64,000 nucleotides of DNA from Silvimonas amylolytica (GTDB taxonomy: Bacteria > Pseudomonadota > Gammaproteobacteria > Burkholderiales > Chitinibacteraceae): contig NZ_BMLY01000001.1 in the NCBI RefSeq assembly GCF_014645555.1, forward strand, positions 203,929 to 267,928. Reading direction: 5' to 3'. The position numbers were made by a program, and so were the translations under genes. Shown here piece after piece: positions 46,638-54,283 of this stretch. Below the pieces are notes generated by a model. It was not told the DNA's origin, did not search any database, and saw nothing but the letters and a program-made list of their open reading frames with translations. The first letter of the stretch is position 1. Each line of letters begins with the position of its first letter.

Positions 46638-47560
46638 TGCAATGTCGCTGCAACGCTATGGATTTCCGCAATGTATCCGCCAGGAAATTCAACCATTGCC
46701 GCCACCCGGTTTTGGGAAGCAAATGGCGCCACGAGCACCTTGACACCCGCTGCCTGTGCCCGTGCCAGCGTGGCCGTCAGATCCGCAACTTCATAACCCG
46801 TGTTGTCGCGCCCATACGGCCAGGGCAGATGACCATCTGTAGCCAACAACGCTGTACGGCCAAACAGGGATTCGATGCGTACGCGGCGGTAGGTGCCTTG
46901 TGGTTGGCCGACCTCAATCCCCGGCGCACGAGGATCATCAGCCACCAGCTTGCCGTGAGAGAACTTGAGAAAAGCGGCCACATAAGCATCCACGGCATCT
47001 GGCGAGATATAAACCCGGTTTTCCGGCACGCTCTGGAAGGCCGCATAGTCAGGCTTGCTGGTGTGCCAATAGAGTTGCAGGTTAACGCCACCCGGCCACT
47101 GAATCACTGCATCGCGACCGATCGGATCCGGAAACGGAGCCACCAGAACATGCGCACCGGCAGCGCGCGCCTGCGTCACCGCGGCATCCATATCCGTGAC
47201 CAGATAACCATTGCGCTCAGTGCCAAATGGCCATGGCACCGGCGTTTTGAACCCAAACAATGAAACTGTCCCCACTGGCGTTTGTAATAGCTGGGATGTG
47301 GTACTGCTGGCCGTGGGTGTGACTGTCGCAACAACCTGCCTCGTGCTCTGGCCGCCGAACGTGGCCAGAAAACTTTTCGCAAACGCATCTACATCTGCCA
47401 CATCAACATAGACGTGCGTGGTGTCGTACTGCGGGCCGACGCCGACATCAGCACCCTGTACAGGCGCTGCAATCAGGCCAGCAGCCAGTAGAACGGCAAA
47501 AAAACAGAGCGAAGCATGATCAGGTCCCACTGAGAAAGAGAGCCTGACGATAAAACGCAA
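46634..47560 (-). CDS. Exported glyoxalase/VOC-fold protein
   Basis: A roughly 308-aa protein with a signal peptide (FFAVLLAAGLIAAPVQGADV) and two VOC-like repeats: the first with THVYVDVADVDAFAKSFLATFGG and YLVTDMDAAVTQARAAGAHVL, the second with RVYISPDAVDAYVAAFLKFSHG and YEVADLTATLARAQAAGVKVLV. Both halves end in VEFPGG / IQWPGG-type strands. The start is uncertain: the frame opens with TTG at 47560 and a GTG at 47530 is equally possible; neither has a good SD. It is co-translated with the porin (4-base overlap). Activity is unknown. Confidence 0.82.
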   Translation of the reverse strand: MRFIVRLSFSVGPDHASLCFFAVLLAAGLIAAPVQGADVGVGPQYDTTHVYVDVADVDAFAKSFLATFGGQSTRQVVATVTPTASSTTSQLLQTPVGTVSLFGFKTPVPWPFGTERNGYLVTDMDAAVTQARAAGAHVLVAPFPDPIGRDAVIQWPGGVNLQLYWHTSKPDYAAFQSVPENRVYISPDAVDAYVAAFLKFSHGKLVADDPRAPGIEVGQPQGTYRRVRIESLFGRTALLATDGHLPWPYGRDNTGYEVADLTATLARAQAAGVKVLVAPFASQNRVAAMVEFPGGYIAEIHSVAATLQ

Positions 47561-47950
47561 TCAAACCCGACAAATCCGCGCTTGGCAGGGTCCGCATTTC
47601 ACTCCAAAGAGTTAGGCAGGGTCAGGCTGCGCATTGCAAGGCCGCAAAAACTCAGCACACCCGACCAACGGCGCCCCGGTATCGTTTCCGCTCGGCAAAG
47701 CCGCGCATAAAACCCACGCCCACTTGCCCGGTCCGGATCAGATCAAACCGCAGCGGGCACGCTCAGCGCTGCCTTTTAGCCCAATAAAACAAAAAACAAA
47801 CCACTGATTTAAAAAGAAGTTTACAGACCCCTGCATCAACCCAAAGGCATAGACCACAATTTGTCGTCCGAATAAATACCCGGTTCACGCTAATTACCGC
47901 ACCGCATCAGGTTAGTAGCATGCACTCGATGATTTTCGCGGGAATGAGCG
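47561..47950. other. Intergenic region without recognised gene
   Basis: 390 bases between divergent genes. GGCAGGGTC is repeated at about 47584 and 47613. The right half is AT-rich (AATAAAACAAAAAACAAACC, about 47782-47801) and should hold promoters. No ORF with coding features or RNA gene was seen. Confidence 0.45.
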
Positions 47951-48412
47951 GTGAAAACCGGCAAACAGGATCACGATCAATACGGGTTGCGTGCGCACTG
48001 GAAGGGCATAGTCGTCGTGGTGTGTCTGGCGCTGTTTTATTGCAGCCACTTTGTCAGGAACTATCTGTTTAGCGAATGGTGGTTCAGCGAGCGCCCGGCG
48101 CTTGGCGAGGTGATTGCTTTTCAGCAGCGAGACGGCGATATCCCGGCGCTATTGCTGCTTGATACAGGCAGCCGTTCTGGCGTCCTGCACATTGTGGATA
48201 CATCCCGCCGTCACACAATCAGCACGCCCGTCAGCATCGTACAAGGCCCGTCGGGTGCGGCCTCGTTGCGCATCACCGGCAATGATCTGAGGTTTACCTT
48301 GATCGCTGATAACGCCGGACCGCGTTACTACACCTGTCGCGAATGCACTGCGCACTTCAGCCATTCACGGCTGCCGGTATTGTGGGAAGCCATTCCTGCA
48401 GCCAAACACTAA
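47951..48412 (+). CDS. Hypothetical membrane-anchored protein
   Basis: A 153-aa protein with one N-terminal hydrophobic segment (KGIVVVVCLALFYCSHFV, about 18-35) and a soluble, mostly beta C-terminal part with two Cys (YYTCRECTAHF) that could bind metal or form a disulfide. The start is a GTG with a weak upstream GGGA; an alternative start is possible. No family recognised, and neighbours give no clear link. Confidence 0.6.
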   Translation: MKTGKQDHDQYGLRAHWKGIVVVVCLALFYCSHFVRNYLFSEWWFSERPALGEVIAFQQRDGDIPALLLLDTGSRSGVLHIVDTSRRHTISTPVSIVQGPSGAASLRITGNDLRFTLIADNAGPRYYTCRECTAHFSHSRLPVLWEAIPAAKH

Positions 48413-48545
48413 CCCGTGTGATTCATGCATCCAGCTCATAAGAGCTAGCGGACTTTTGATCTTAATGGCATGCGGTGTCCGGGCTACCATGGCCGTCAAA
48501 CGCCGTCGATGACGGGTTTTGCCATGTCACAAGTCAGGAGCCGCC

Positions 48546-48872
48546 GTGTCCACCGAACCCACCCATGCCCGCAAATCTTTTGGCGAAACCGCGCCCAAAC
48601 TGGCCGAACTGACTGACAAAGTCTTGTTTGGCGACGTCTGGGCACGGCCAGACCTCTCCCCACGCGATCGCAGCCTGATCACGGTAACGACGCTCGCCGC
48701 ACTCTATCGCACCAACGAACTTCCTTTCCACATTGGCCGCGCGCTGGAAAACGGCGTGACGCGTGATGAAATCATCGAACTCATCACGCATCTGGCGTTC
48801 TATGCCGGCTGGCCCAATGCCATGACCGCCATGAATGTGGCCAGAACCGTCTTTGCCGAACGCGGCATCTGA
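48546..48872 (+). CDS. Carboxymuconolactone decarboxylase family protein
   Basis: A 108-aa CMD/AhpD-fold protein: WARPDLSPRDRSLITVTTLAAL and ELPFHIGRALENGVTRDEIIELITHLAFYAGWP are diagnostic. The CxxC of AhpD peroxidase-active members is absent, so a peroxidase role is unlikely and it belongs to the Cys-free group often found beside oxidoreductases. GTG 48546 has AGGAG six bases before it. It is followed after 29 bases by the aldo/keto reductase gene in a probable operon. Confidence 0.92.
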   Translation: MSTEPTHARKSFGETAPKLAELTDKVLFGDVWARPDLSPRDRSLITVTTLAALYRTNELPFHIGRALENGVTRDEIIELITHLAFYAGWPNAMTAMNVARTVFAERGI

Positions 48873-48901
48873 ACCCACCAGATCACTCATACGGAGCACC
48901 C

Positions 48902-49906
48902 ATGGATTACCGCTATCTGGGCCGCAGCGCCCTGCAGGTCTCGCCACTGTGCCTTGGCGCCATGATGTTTGGCGGCGAAACCGATGAAGCTACCGCACGT
49001 CGCATCATCGCCAAAGCGGGCGAACAAGGTGTCAATTTCATTGATACGGCCGACGTGTATCACGCTGGACGTTCAGAAGAAATTGTCGGTCGCGCCGTGG
49101 CAGATCGTCGGGATGACTGGGTGATTGCGACCAAGTTTGGATTCCCGGGCGGGCAAGGGCCCAACCAGAACGGTCAGTCACGCAAGTGGATCATGCAGTC
49201 AGTGGAAAACAGCCTTAAACGGCTAGGCTCCGAATACATCGACATCCTGTACTTTCATCGTGCGTTGCCGGGCATATCACTGGAAGAGGGCATGCGTGCC
49301 GTGGCAGATCTGATCCGTCAGGGCAAGGTACGCTACTTCGGTGTCTCGAACTTCAAAGGCTGGCGCATTGCAGAGATAGCGCGACTGGCCGACCAGATGG
49401 GCATAGACCGTCCTGTCGCCAGCGAACCCCTTTATAACCTGGTTGATCGCACGGCAGAGGTCGAGCAATTGCCTGCGGCGGCCCATTATGGCCTGGGCGT
49501 GGTGTCATACAGCCCGCTGGCGCGCGGCGTTTTAAGCGGCAAGTACGCACCCGACACAGCGCCCCCTGAAGATAGCCGGGCAGGGCGCGGTGATCGACGC
49601 ATTCAGCAAACAGAGTGGCGGCCGGAATCCCTGCAGATTGCGCAGACTATTGCTGCACACGCTGCCGAGCGCGGCACGACCCCAATCGGTTTTGCACTGG
49701 CGTGGGTACTGAACAATCAGCATGTCAGCGCCACCATTGCCGGGCCACGTACCGAAACACAGTGGGACAGCTATCAGGCTGCACTGCAGTTCAAACTCAC
49801 AGCCGAAGACGAACAACTGGTGGACCGCCTGGTACCCCCGGGGCACGCATCCACACCAGGCTATACGGACCCTGGCTACCCGGTAGAAGGGCGCATCGTC
49901 AGATAG
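48902..49906 (+). CDS. Aldo/keto reductase
   Basis: A 334-aa NADPH-dependent carbonyl reductase of the AKR superfamily. Catalytic residues are visible as Asp and Tyr in FIDTADVYHAG (about 46-56), Lys in VIATKFGFP (about 80) and His in DILYFHRALPG (about 120). The cofactor-binding C-terminal region SATIAGPRTETQWDS is present. GGAG lies six bases before the ATG. It is co-transcribed with the CMD-family gene. Substrate unknown. Confidence 0.94.
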   Translation: MDYRYLGRSALQVSPLCLGAMMFGGETDEATARRIIAKAGEQGVNFIDTADVYHAGRSEEIVGRAVADRRDDWVIATKFGFPGGQGPNQNGQSRKWIMQSVENSLKRLGSEYIDILYFHRALPGISLEEGMRAVADLIRQGKVRYFGVSNFKGWRIAEIARLADQMGIDRPVASEPLYNLVDRTAEVEQLPAAAHYGLGVVSYSPLARGVLSGKYAPDTAPPEDSRAGRGDRRIQQTEWRPESLQIAQTIAAHAAERGTTPIGFALAWVLNNQHVSATIAGPRTETQWDSYQAALQFKLTAEDEQLVDRLVPPGHASTPGYTDPGYPVEGRIVR

Positions 49907-49944
49907 TCCGCATTGGGCACGGAGGCGTCAGCGCCTGGCCTGCC

Positions 49945-50163
49945 TTAGCTGAGTTCGATCTTGATCCAGTTATTGCTGGTGACGTCCCAGTACTTGTAGG
50001 CATAGCCAGCCTGGGCGCTGAGATCACGAATCTTGACGCGGGAGGCACCGGCCGCAATCCGGGTCCGGGCGACTGCATCGGCCTCGGTTTCGGTGTCGTG
50101 CAGGGTGATGCCATGATTTTCAGAGATCAGGGCAAAGAGGGGATATTTCAGGAAATGATTCAT
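49945..50163 (-). CDS. Small hypothetical protein
   Basis: A 72-aa soluble protein (MNHFLKYPLFALISENHG, then ITLHDTETEADAVARTRI and a Tyr/Trp-containing end YKYWDVTSNNWIKIELS). I do not recognise it. No strong SD precedes ATG 50163, but the protein-like composition and its place between an AKR gene and an AT-rich promoter zone make it plausible. Confidence 0.5.
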   Translation of the reverse strand: MNHFLKYPLFALISENHGITLHDTETEADAVARTRIAAGASRVKIRDLSAQAGYAYKYWDVTSNNWIKIELS

Positions 50164-50503
50164 CACAGGCAACCTTTACGACCCGGCGCATTCCAGGTGC
50201 GATCCGGGACTCACATCATCTGACAGTCGGGTGTTCACTCCAGATTTATTTTTCTATATTTGTAAGCAATTAACTGAAAGCAAACTCTATATGTCGAGTA
50301 TACACAAGCAGTTATGCTAAATGAATGTAAGAAATATACATTCTGATGAACGGATAAAGTGATTGTTTTATTTTTTCCTGACACATCAACACATGGCAAA
50401 CCCGCCAAAACAAGAGGGCGGCATGCACTCGCCGCACATACTTTCCAGCAAAAACCTCACCTCTGTTACACAATAAAATCACTTTCATGAACAGGGCTCA
50501 TTA
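50164..50503. other. AT-rich intergenic region
   Basis: 340 bases upstream of the LysR gene. Counting 50241-50380 by eye gives 39 G or C in 140 (28%), far below its G+C-rich neighbours. It contains many A/T tracts and the palindrome GTATAC (50298-50303), but no coding or RNA feature. Possible promoter, nucleoid-protein target or trace of acquired DNA. Confidence 0.6.
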
Positions 50504-51394
50504 ATGGCCAGAGACAACTACAGCGACCTCCTGGCGTTTCTGGCCGTAGCCAAAGCCCGTAGCTTCACGCGCGCCGCTGCGCAACTGGGCGTTTCGCAAT
50601 CCGCACTCAGCCACACCATCCGCAATCTGGAAACCCGACTGGGGCTGCGCCTTCTGACGCGCACCACGCGCAGCGTCGCACCCACAGAGGCCGGCGAGCA
50701 TCTCCTGCGCACCATCGGCCCGCGCTTTGAAGACATTGACCTTGAACTCGCCACCCTCAGCAATCTGCGCGACCAACCCGCAGGCACGATCCGCATTACG
50801 GCCACCGATTACGTCGCCCGCACTTTGCTCTGGCCCAGGCTCGCCCCATTGCTCGTGAAATATCCGGACTTGAAACTGGAAATCATCAATGATTACGGGC
50901 TCTCTGATATCGTCGCAGAGCGCTACGACATCGGCATTCGACTGGGAGACCAGGTCGCTCGCGACATGATTGCAGTGCGCATCAGCCCGGATGTGCGCAT
51001 GACTGTCGTGGCAGCACCAGGCTACCTGGCCCGGCATGAGGCACCCGACACGCCGCAAGCGCTTATTGAGCACAATTGCATCAATCTGCGCTTGCCTACG
51101 CACGGTGGCATTTACGCGTGGGAACTGGAAAAAGAAGAGCACACCCTTCAGGTGCGCGTGGAAGGTCAAGCCACCTTTAATGGCACTTATCAAATGCTGG
51201 ATGCCGCCCTGAGCGGCATCGGTCTGGCTTACCTTCCGGAAGACCTGGTCAAACCCCACGTGGAAGCAGGAAACCTGCAATGGGTTTTACCGTCATGGCA
51301 CCCGGTCTTCCCTGGTCACCATGCGTACTATCAGGGACGCCGCCAGTTCTCGCGCGCGCTATCTCTCGTCATCGAAACCCTGAAATACCCATAA
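50504..51394 (+). CDS. LysR family transcriptional regulator
   Basis: A 296-aa regulator with the winged helix-turn-helix at 5-65 (LLAFLAVAKARSFTRAAAQLGVSQSALSHTIRNLETRLGLRLL) and a periplasmic-binding-like effector domain (about 90-290). The type is that seen next to aldo/keto reductase and quinone or alcohol oxidation genes (RTTRSVAPTEAG). No clear SD except a weak TTAATGG. It may control the upstream CMD-AKR operon, but it is separated from it by a small gene and an AT-rich gap. Confidence 0.93.
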   Translation: MARDNYSDLLAFLAVAKARSFTRAAAQLGVSQSALSHTIRNLETRLGLRLLTRTTRSVAPTEAGEHLLRTIGPRFEDIDLELATLSNLRDQPAGTIRITATDYVARTLLWPRLAPLLVKYPDLKLEIINDYGLSDIVAERYDIGIRLGDQVARDMIAVRISPDVRMTVVAAPGYLARHEAPDTPQALIEHNCINLRLPTHGGIYAWELEKEEHTLQVRVEGQATFNGTYQMLDAALSGIGLAYLPEDLVKPHVEAGNLQWVLPSWHPVFPGHHAYYQGRRQFSRALSLVIETLKYP

Positions 51395-51499
51395 AACCAC
51401 CACACCAGCCAACATCCACCCCAATCACGCACTTATACCTTCAGCTGCAAAGCCCCTTATTACGAATAGACGAGCATCGCCAGCACACCCCTCTGAAAC

Positions 51500-52384
51500 T
51501 CACGCGTTTCTGGATTCTGCCTTGCCAGCACCCGGTTGCTCGCCCACACCCTTTAGTCGCGTCACCCGACCCAGCAAGTCAAACCAGAACGGCGCCCCAA
51601 ACAAAGCCGAGGTTGCCGTCACCACCCACCCTGACTCACGCACCAGCCAATCTTGCGTATGGCCTGACCACACCTCATCAGACCACCCCAAGGGCAACGC
51701 CTCCAGCACACGCGTGGCCGAGCCCTCATGCGCATTGGCGATCAGCTGATATTGCTCTGCCGAAAGCGGATGCAACCACAGTGATTTGAACAAATAAAAG
51801 AAGTCGATATTGAACAAAACGGCCACCAGAAGCGCGATCAGAAACGTATAGGTCTGCGCATCACGCTTATAGTCACCCGATATCCGATCCATGCTGTTAT
51901 TGAACCAGCGCACCAATTCATCCCGCACCTTGCCGGTTTCCGCTTGCGTACGCGTTGCCACGCCCAACAGAAACAACTTCAACTGCGGATCGGCGATCCC
52001 GTTTTCCACCTTGCTGGACAACGTCTCGCCAGGCAATTGGTGAATCAGCTCCAGCAGCGCATCAGCAAACTGTAACGGCTCAATATACGAGGGCTTGGTC
52101 TTGATCTCTGTCAGCGCCCTGGCCGTACCGTCGCCCCGCGGGTTAATCAAGGCGTGGTTGTACAGCCAAAGCAGGATATCGGCAGAGGTCTTCTTACCGG
52201 CACTCTCACCAGCAAGGTCCGTTTCTTTCGAATTCAGCACACGCGCCAGGCCGCGAAACAAATCGCGCGCGCGCCAACCTCGGCTTGATGCCAACGCCTC
52301 ATGAATAGAGCTGGTCAATAACGCGACCATGGCAAAACACGCCACGATGCCCGCAATCGATTCAAGCACCACACTATTGAGCAT
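51500..52384 (-). CDS. Hypothetical membrane protein
   Basis: A 294-aa protein with a hydrophobic N-terminal helix (SIAGIVACFAMVALLTSSIHEALAS), a soluble helical middle (residues 30-165), another membrane segment (TYTFLIALLVAVLFNIDFFYLF, about 177-198) and one near the C-terminus (GWVVTATSALFGAPFWFDLLGRV). I do not recognise a family with certainty. The DNA-distal gene is SRPBCC, 28 bases upstream on the same strand, so they may be co-transcribed. Confidence 0.75.
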   Translation of the reverse strand: MLNSVVLESIAGIVACFAMVALLTSSIHEALASSRGWRARDLFRGLARVLNSKETDLAGESAGKKTSADILLWLYNHALINPRGDGTARALTEIKTKPSYIEPLQFADALLELIHQLPGETLSSKVENGIADPQLKLFLLGVATRTQAETGKVRDELVRWFNNSMDRISGDYKRDAQTYTFLIALLVAVLFNIDFFYLFKSLWLHPLSAEQYQLIANAHEGSATRVLEALPLGWSDEVWSGHTQDWLVRESGWVVTATSALFGAPFWFDLLGRVTRLKGVGEQPGAGKAESRNA

Positions 52385-52412
52385 GAAAACCCCAGAATAA
52401 TTACCGTCAGAT

Positions 52413-52844
52413 TCAGGCGGTCAAGCCACCCAGCACCTCTGCCGCCAGACGCGCCAGATTCTGCTCATTGGCCGGAACAACAATGGGCGCAAGGCGCGCC
52501 CCGATCCGCTCATCTTCAAAGGCCTGCTGCCAGGCAACGACACAACCAGTCGGCGTAACAGTCAACGTCACCGTCAGCCGATACCGCGGCTGCGAAACGT
52601 GATGTACCACGAACCGGCAGGGCGCTTCAATTTCTTCAAAAACCGCCTCGTTCGGATACTGATGCCCATCGGGGCCATGCATGACCAACACCCAGCGGCC
52701 ACCCGGCCTGAGATCACACTCACTAAAGGTATTGGAAAATCCGTCGGGTCCCCACCAACGCGCCAGCCGCACCGGATTACACATGGCCGCAAAAACCTGC
52801 TCCGGCAATGCCGGAATGTCGCGAGAAGTCGTGTATGTCGTCAT
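52413..52844 (-). CDS. SRPBCC / AHSA1-like protein
   Basis: A 143-aa START/Bet v1-fold protein: IPALPEQVFAAMCNPVRLARWWGPDGFSNTF and LRPGGRWVLVMHGPDG are typical of the AHSA1 group, which binds hydrophobic ligands. AAGGA lies 8 bases before ATG 52844. It is the first gene of a two-gene unit with the membrane protein at 51500. Function unknown. Confidence 0.92.
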   Translation of the reverse strand: MTTYTTSRDIPALPEQVFAAMCNPVRLARWWGPDGFSNTFSECDLRPGGRWVLVMHGPDGHQYPNEAVFEEIEAPCRFVVHHVSQPRYRLTVTLTVTPTGCVVAWQQAFEDERIGARLAPIVVPANEQNLARLAAEVLGGLTA

Positions 52845-52955
52845 CGGAATGATCCTTGCACGGTTAATGCGGCGATCTTAGCGCAAACAATGACAACTGC
52901 ATCGCGACACGCATCGTTCCGTGCCCAAGGCAACACATCATTCCCACACCCAAGC

Positions 52956-52976
52956 AAATCCTAGTGATTAGGATTT
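52956..52976. promoter_or_regulatory. Inverted repeat upstream of the first phosphorelay module
   Basis: AAATCCTA (52956-52963), spacer GTGAT, TAGGATTT (52969-52976). The heptad-like inverted form is reminiscent of binding sites of BvgA-type regulators, two of which are encoded just downstream. A short hairpin is the alternative. Confidence 0.45.
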
Positions 52977-53063
52977 TTCTCATCCCCAAATCAACTTGCC
53001 TTTATGTTTTCAGGCCCGAAGAACTGATTTCATTGCAGCCAATCAGATTGCCCGGGCAACACC

Positions 53064-53633
53064 ATGACTATCCCTCACTGGATCGAAGACATTTCAAAGT
53101 CAGACTCAACCCAACACCACTCCGTCAGATTGAAAACACAATGTGCGCGCTGGTGTGGGCTCAAAGTTCTGGGTAATCAGGCCATCTCATGCGGGCCAAC
53201 CCGTTCGCGCGCACTCAAACGCAATGGCATCACGGCGACGGTTATATGCACCGCACTTGGGATCAGGCAGGTGAGAGCAGGCCGCACGGTTGACGCCATT
53301 CCGGTCTGGCTTGCTACGGCAGCCTGGATTTGCGCATTTTCGCTGGCCAGCCACCTCCAGCATGCAACCCCTTTCGACACCGTTACCGTTGCGCCGCGGT
53401 TTTTGCATATGGGCGCCGTATTTTTCCTGACCCTGCATGGTTATTTCATTGCCCGCGATTTAGCTGGGCTGCGCACGCCAGGCACGCAACCCGAATCATC
53501 GACCGAACCAGGCCAACCCATGGAGGCCACTTTCCTTTGCGCATCCGCAAGCCTTCAAACGGACCGATGCCCCCATCAGACCACCAACCCGATGCTGGCT
53601 TTTGCAAAAGACGGGGAAGCCCACCATGAATGA
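53064..53633 (+). CDS. Hypothetical membrane protein, doubtful
   Basis: A 189-aa frame with two hydrophobic segments (VWLATAAWICAFSLASHL, about 81-98, and FLHMGAVFFLTLHGYFIA, about 112-129). Its first 60 residues look less protein-like, so the true start may be internal. It overlaps the response regulator start by 8 bases, which fits co-translation. No SD and no family recognised; it could be spurious. Confidence 0.4.
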   Translation: MTIPHWIEDISKSDSTQHHSVRLKTQCARWCGLKVLGNQAISCGPTRSRALKRNGITATVICTALGIRQVRAGRTVDAIPVWLATAAWICAFSLASHLQHATPFDTVTVAPRFLHMGAVFFLTLHGYFIARDLAGLRTPGTQPESSTEPGQPMEATFLCASASLQTDRCPHQTTNPMLAFAKDGEAHHE

Positions 53634-54270
53634 TCTGCCTTACCGAAAATCGAGCATTATTCTTGCCGACGATCACCCGACCATCCTGCTGGGGCTGACC
53701 ATGTTGATCTCGGCACAGCCAGACATGGCCGTTACCGGACAAGCCAGTGACGGTGCATCGCTTTTGGCATTACTGCACGCCGAACTCCCCGACATGATCA
53801 TCCTTGATCTAAACATGCCGGATAAGGAAGGCCTCAAGCTGATTCATGACATCCGCCGCAAAAATGCGCACTTGAAAATTCTTGTTTATACCAGCCGGGA
53901 AGAGCGCCTGTTTGCCCCTCAGGCAGCCAGGCTCGGTGCAAATGGCTTTTTGACCAAACAGCAGTCCCAGCAAGTCATCTTGCTGACGATTCGCTCTGTA
54001 TTGCTGGGCAATTATGTCTTTCCAATGGCGGGCTATAGCAACGCGCCTGACCCTGGCACACGGCCAGGCCACCTCGCCAATCTCAGCCAACGAGAAATGC
54101 TGATCTTCATGCAGCTTGTGCGGGGGAAACGCAATCGCGATATCGCGGAGCAGCTTTTTATCAGCGACAAAACCGTCGCCGCCCACAAGCGCAACATCCT
54201 CAACAAACTCAGACTGAACAACATCGTTGAGCTGGTTGAACTGGCCAAAATCAATGGCATAGAAGCGTGA
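53626..54270 (+). CDS. BvgA/EvgA-like response regulator (module 1)
   Basis: A 214-aa regulator with an intact receiver (DDHP at 15-18, D61 in IILDLNMPDKEG, Lys at FLTKQQS) and a LuxR helix-turn-helix (LSQREMLIFMQLVRGKRNRDIAEQLFISDKTVAAHKRNIL). The layout and C-terminus LVELAKINGI resemble EvgA/BvgA. ATG 53626 gives the normal N-terminus MNDLPYRKSSIILADDHP. The kinase gene follows 13 bases later, so the pair is an operon. Target genes are unknown. Confidence 0.93.
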   Translation: MNDLPYRKSSIILADDHPTILLGLTMLISAQPDMAVTGQASDGASLLALLHAELPDMIILDLNMPDKEGLKLIHDIRRKNAHLKILVYTSREERLFAPQAARLGANGFLTKQQSQQVILLTIRSVLLGNYVFPMAGYSNAPDPGTRPGHLANLSQREMLIFMQLVRGKRNRDIAEQLFISDKTVAAHKRNILNKLRLNNIVELVELAKINGIEA

Positions 54271-54283
54271 AGGGGTCACAACC

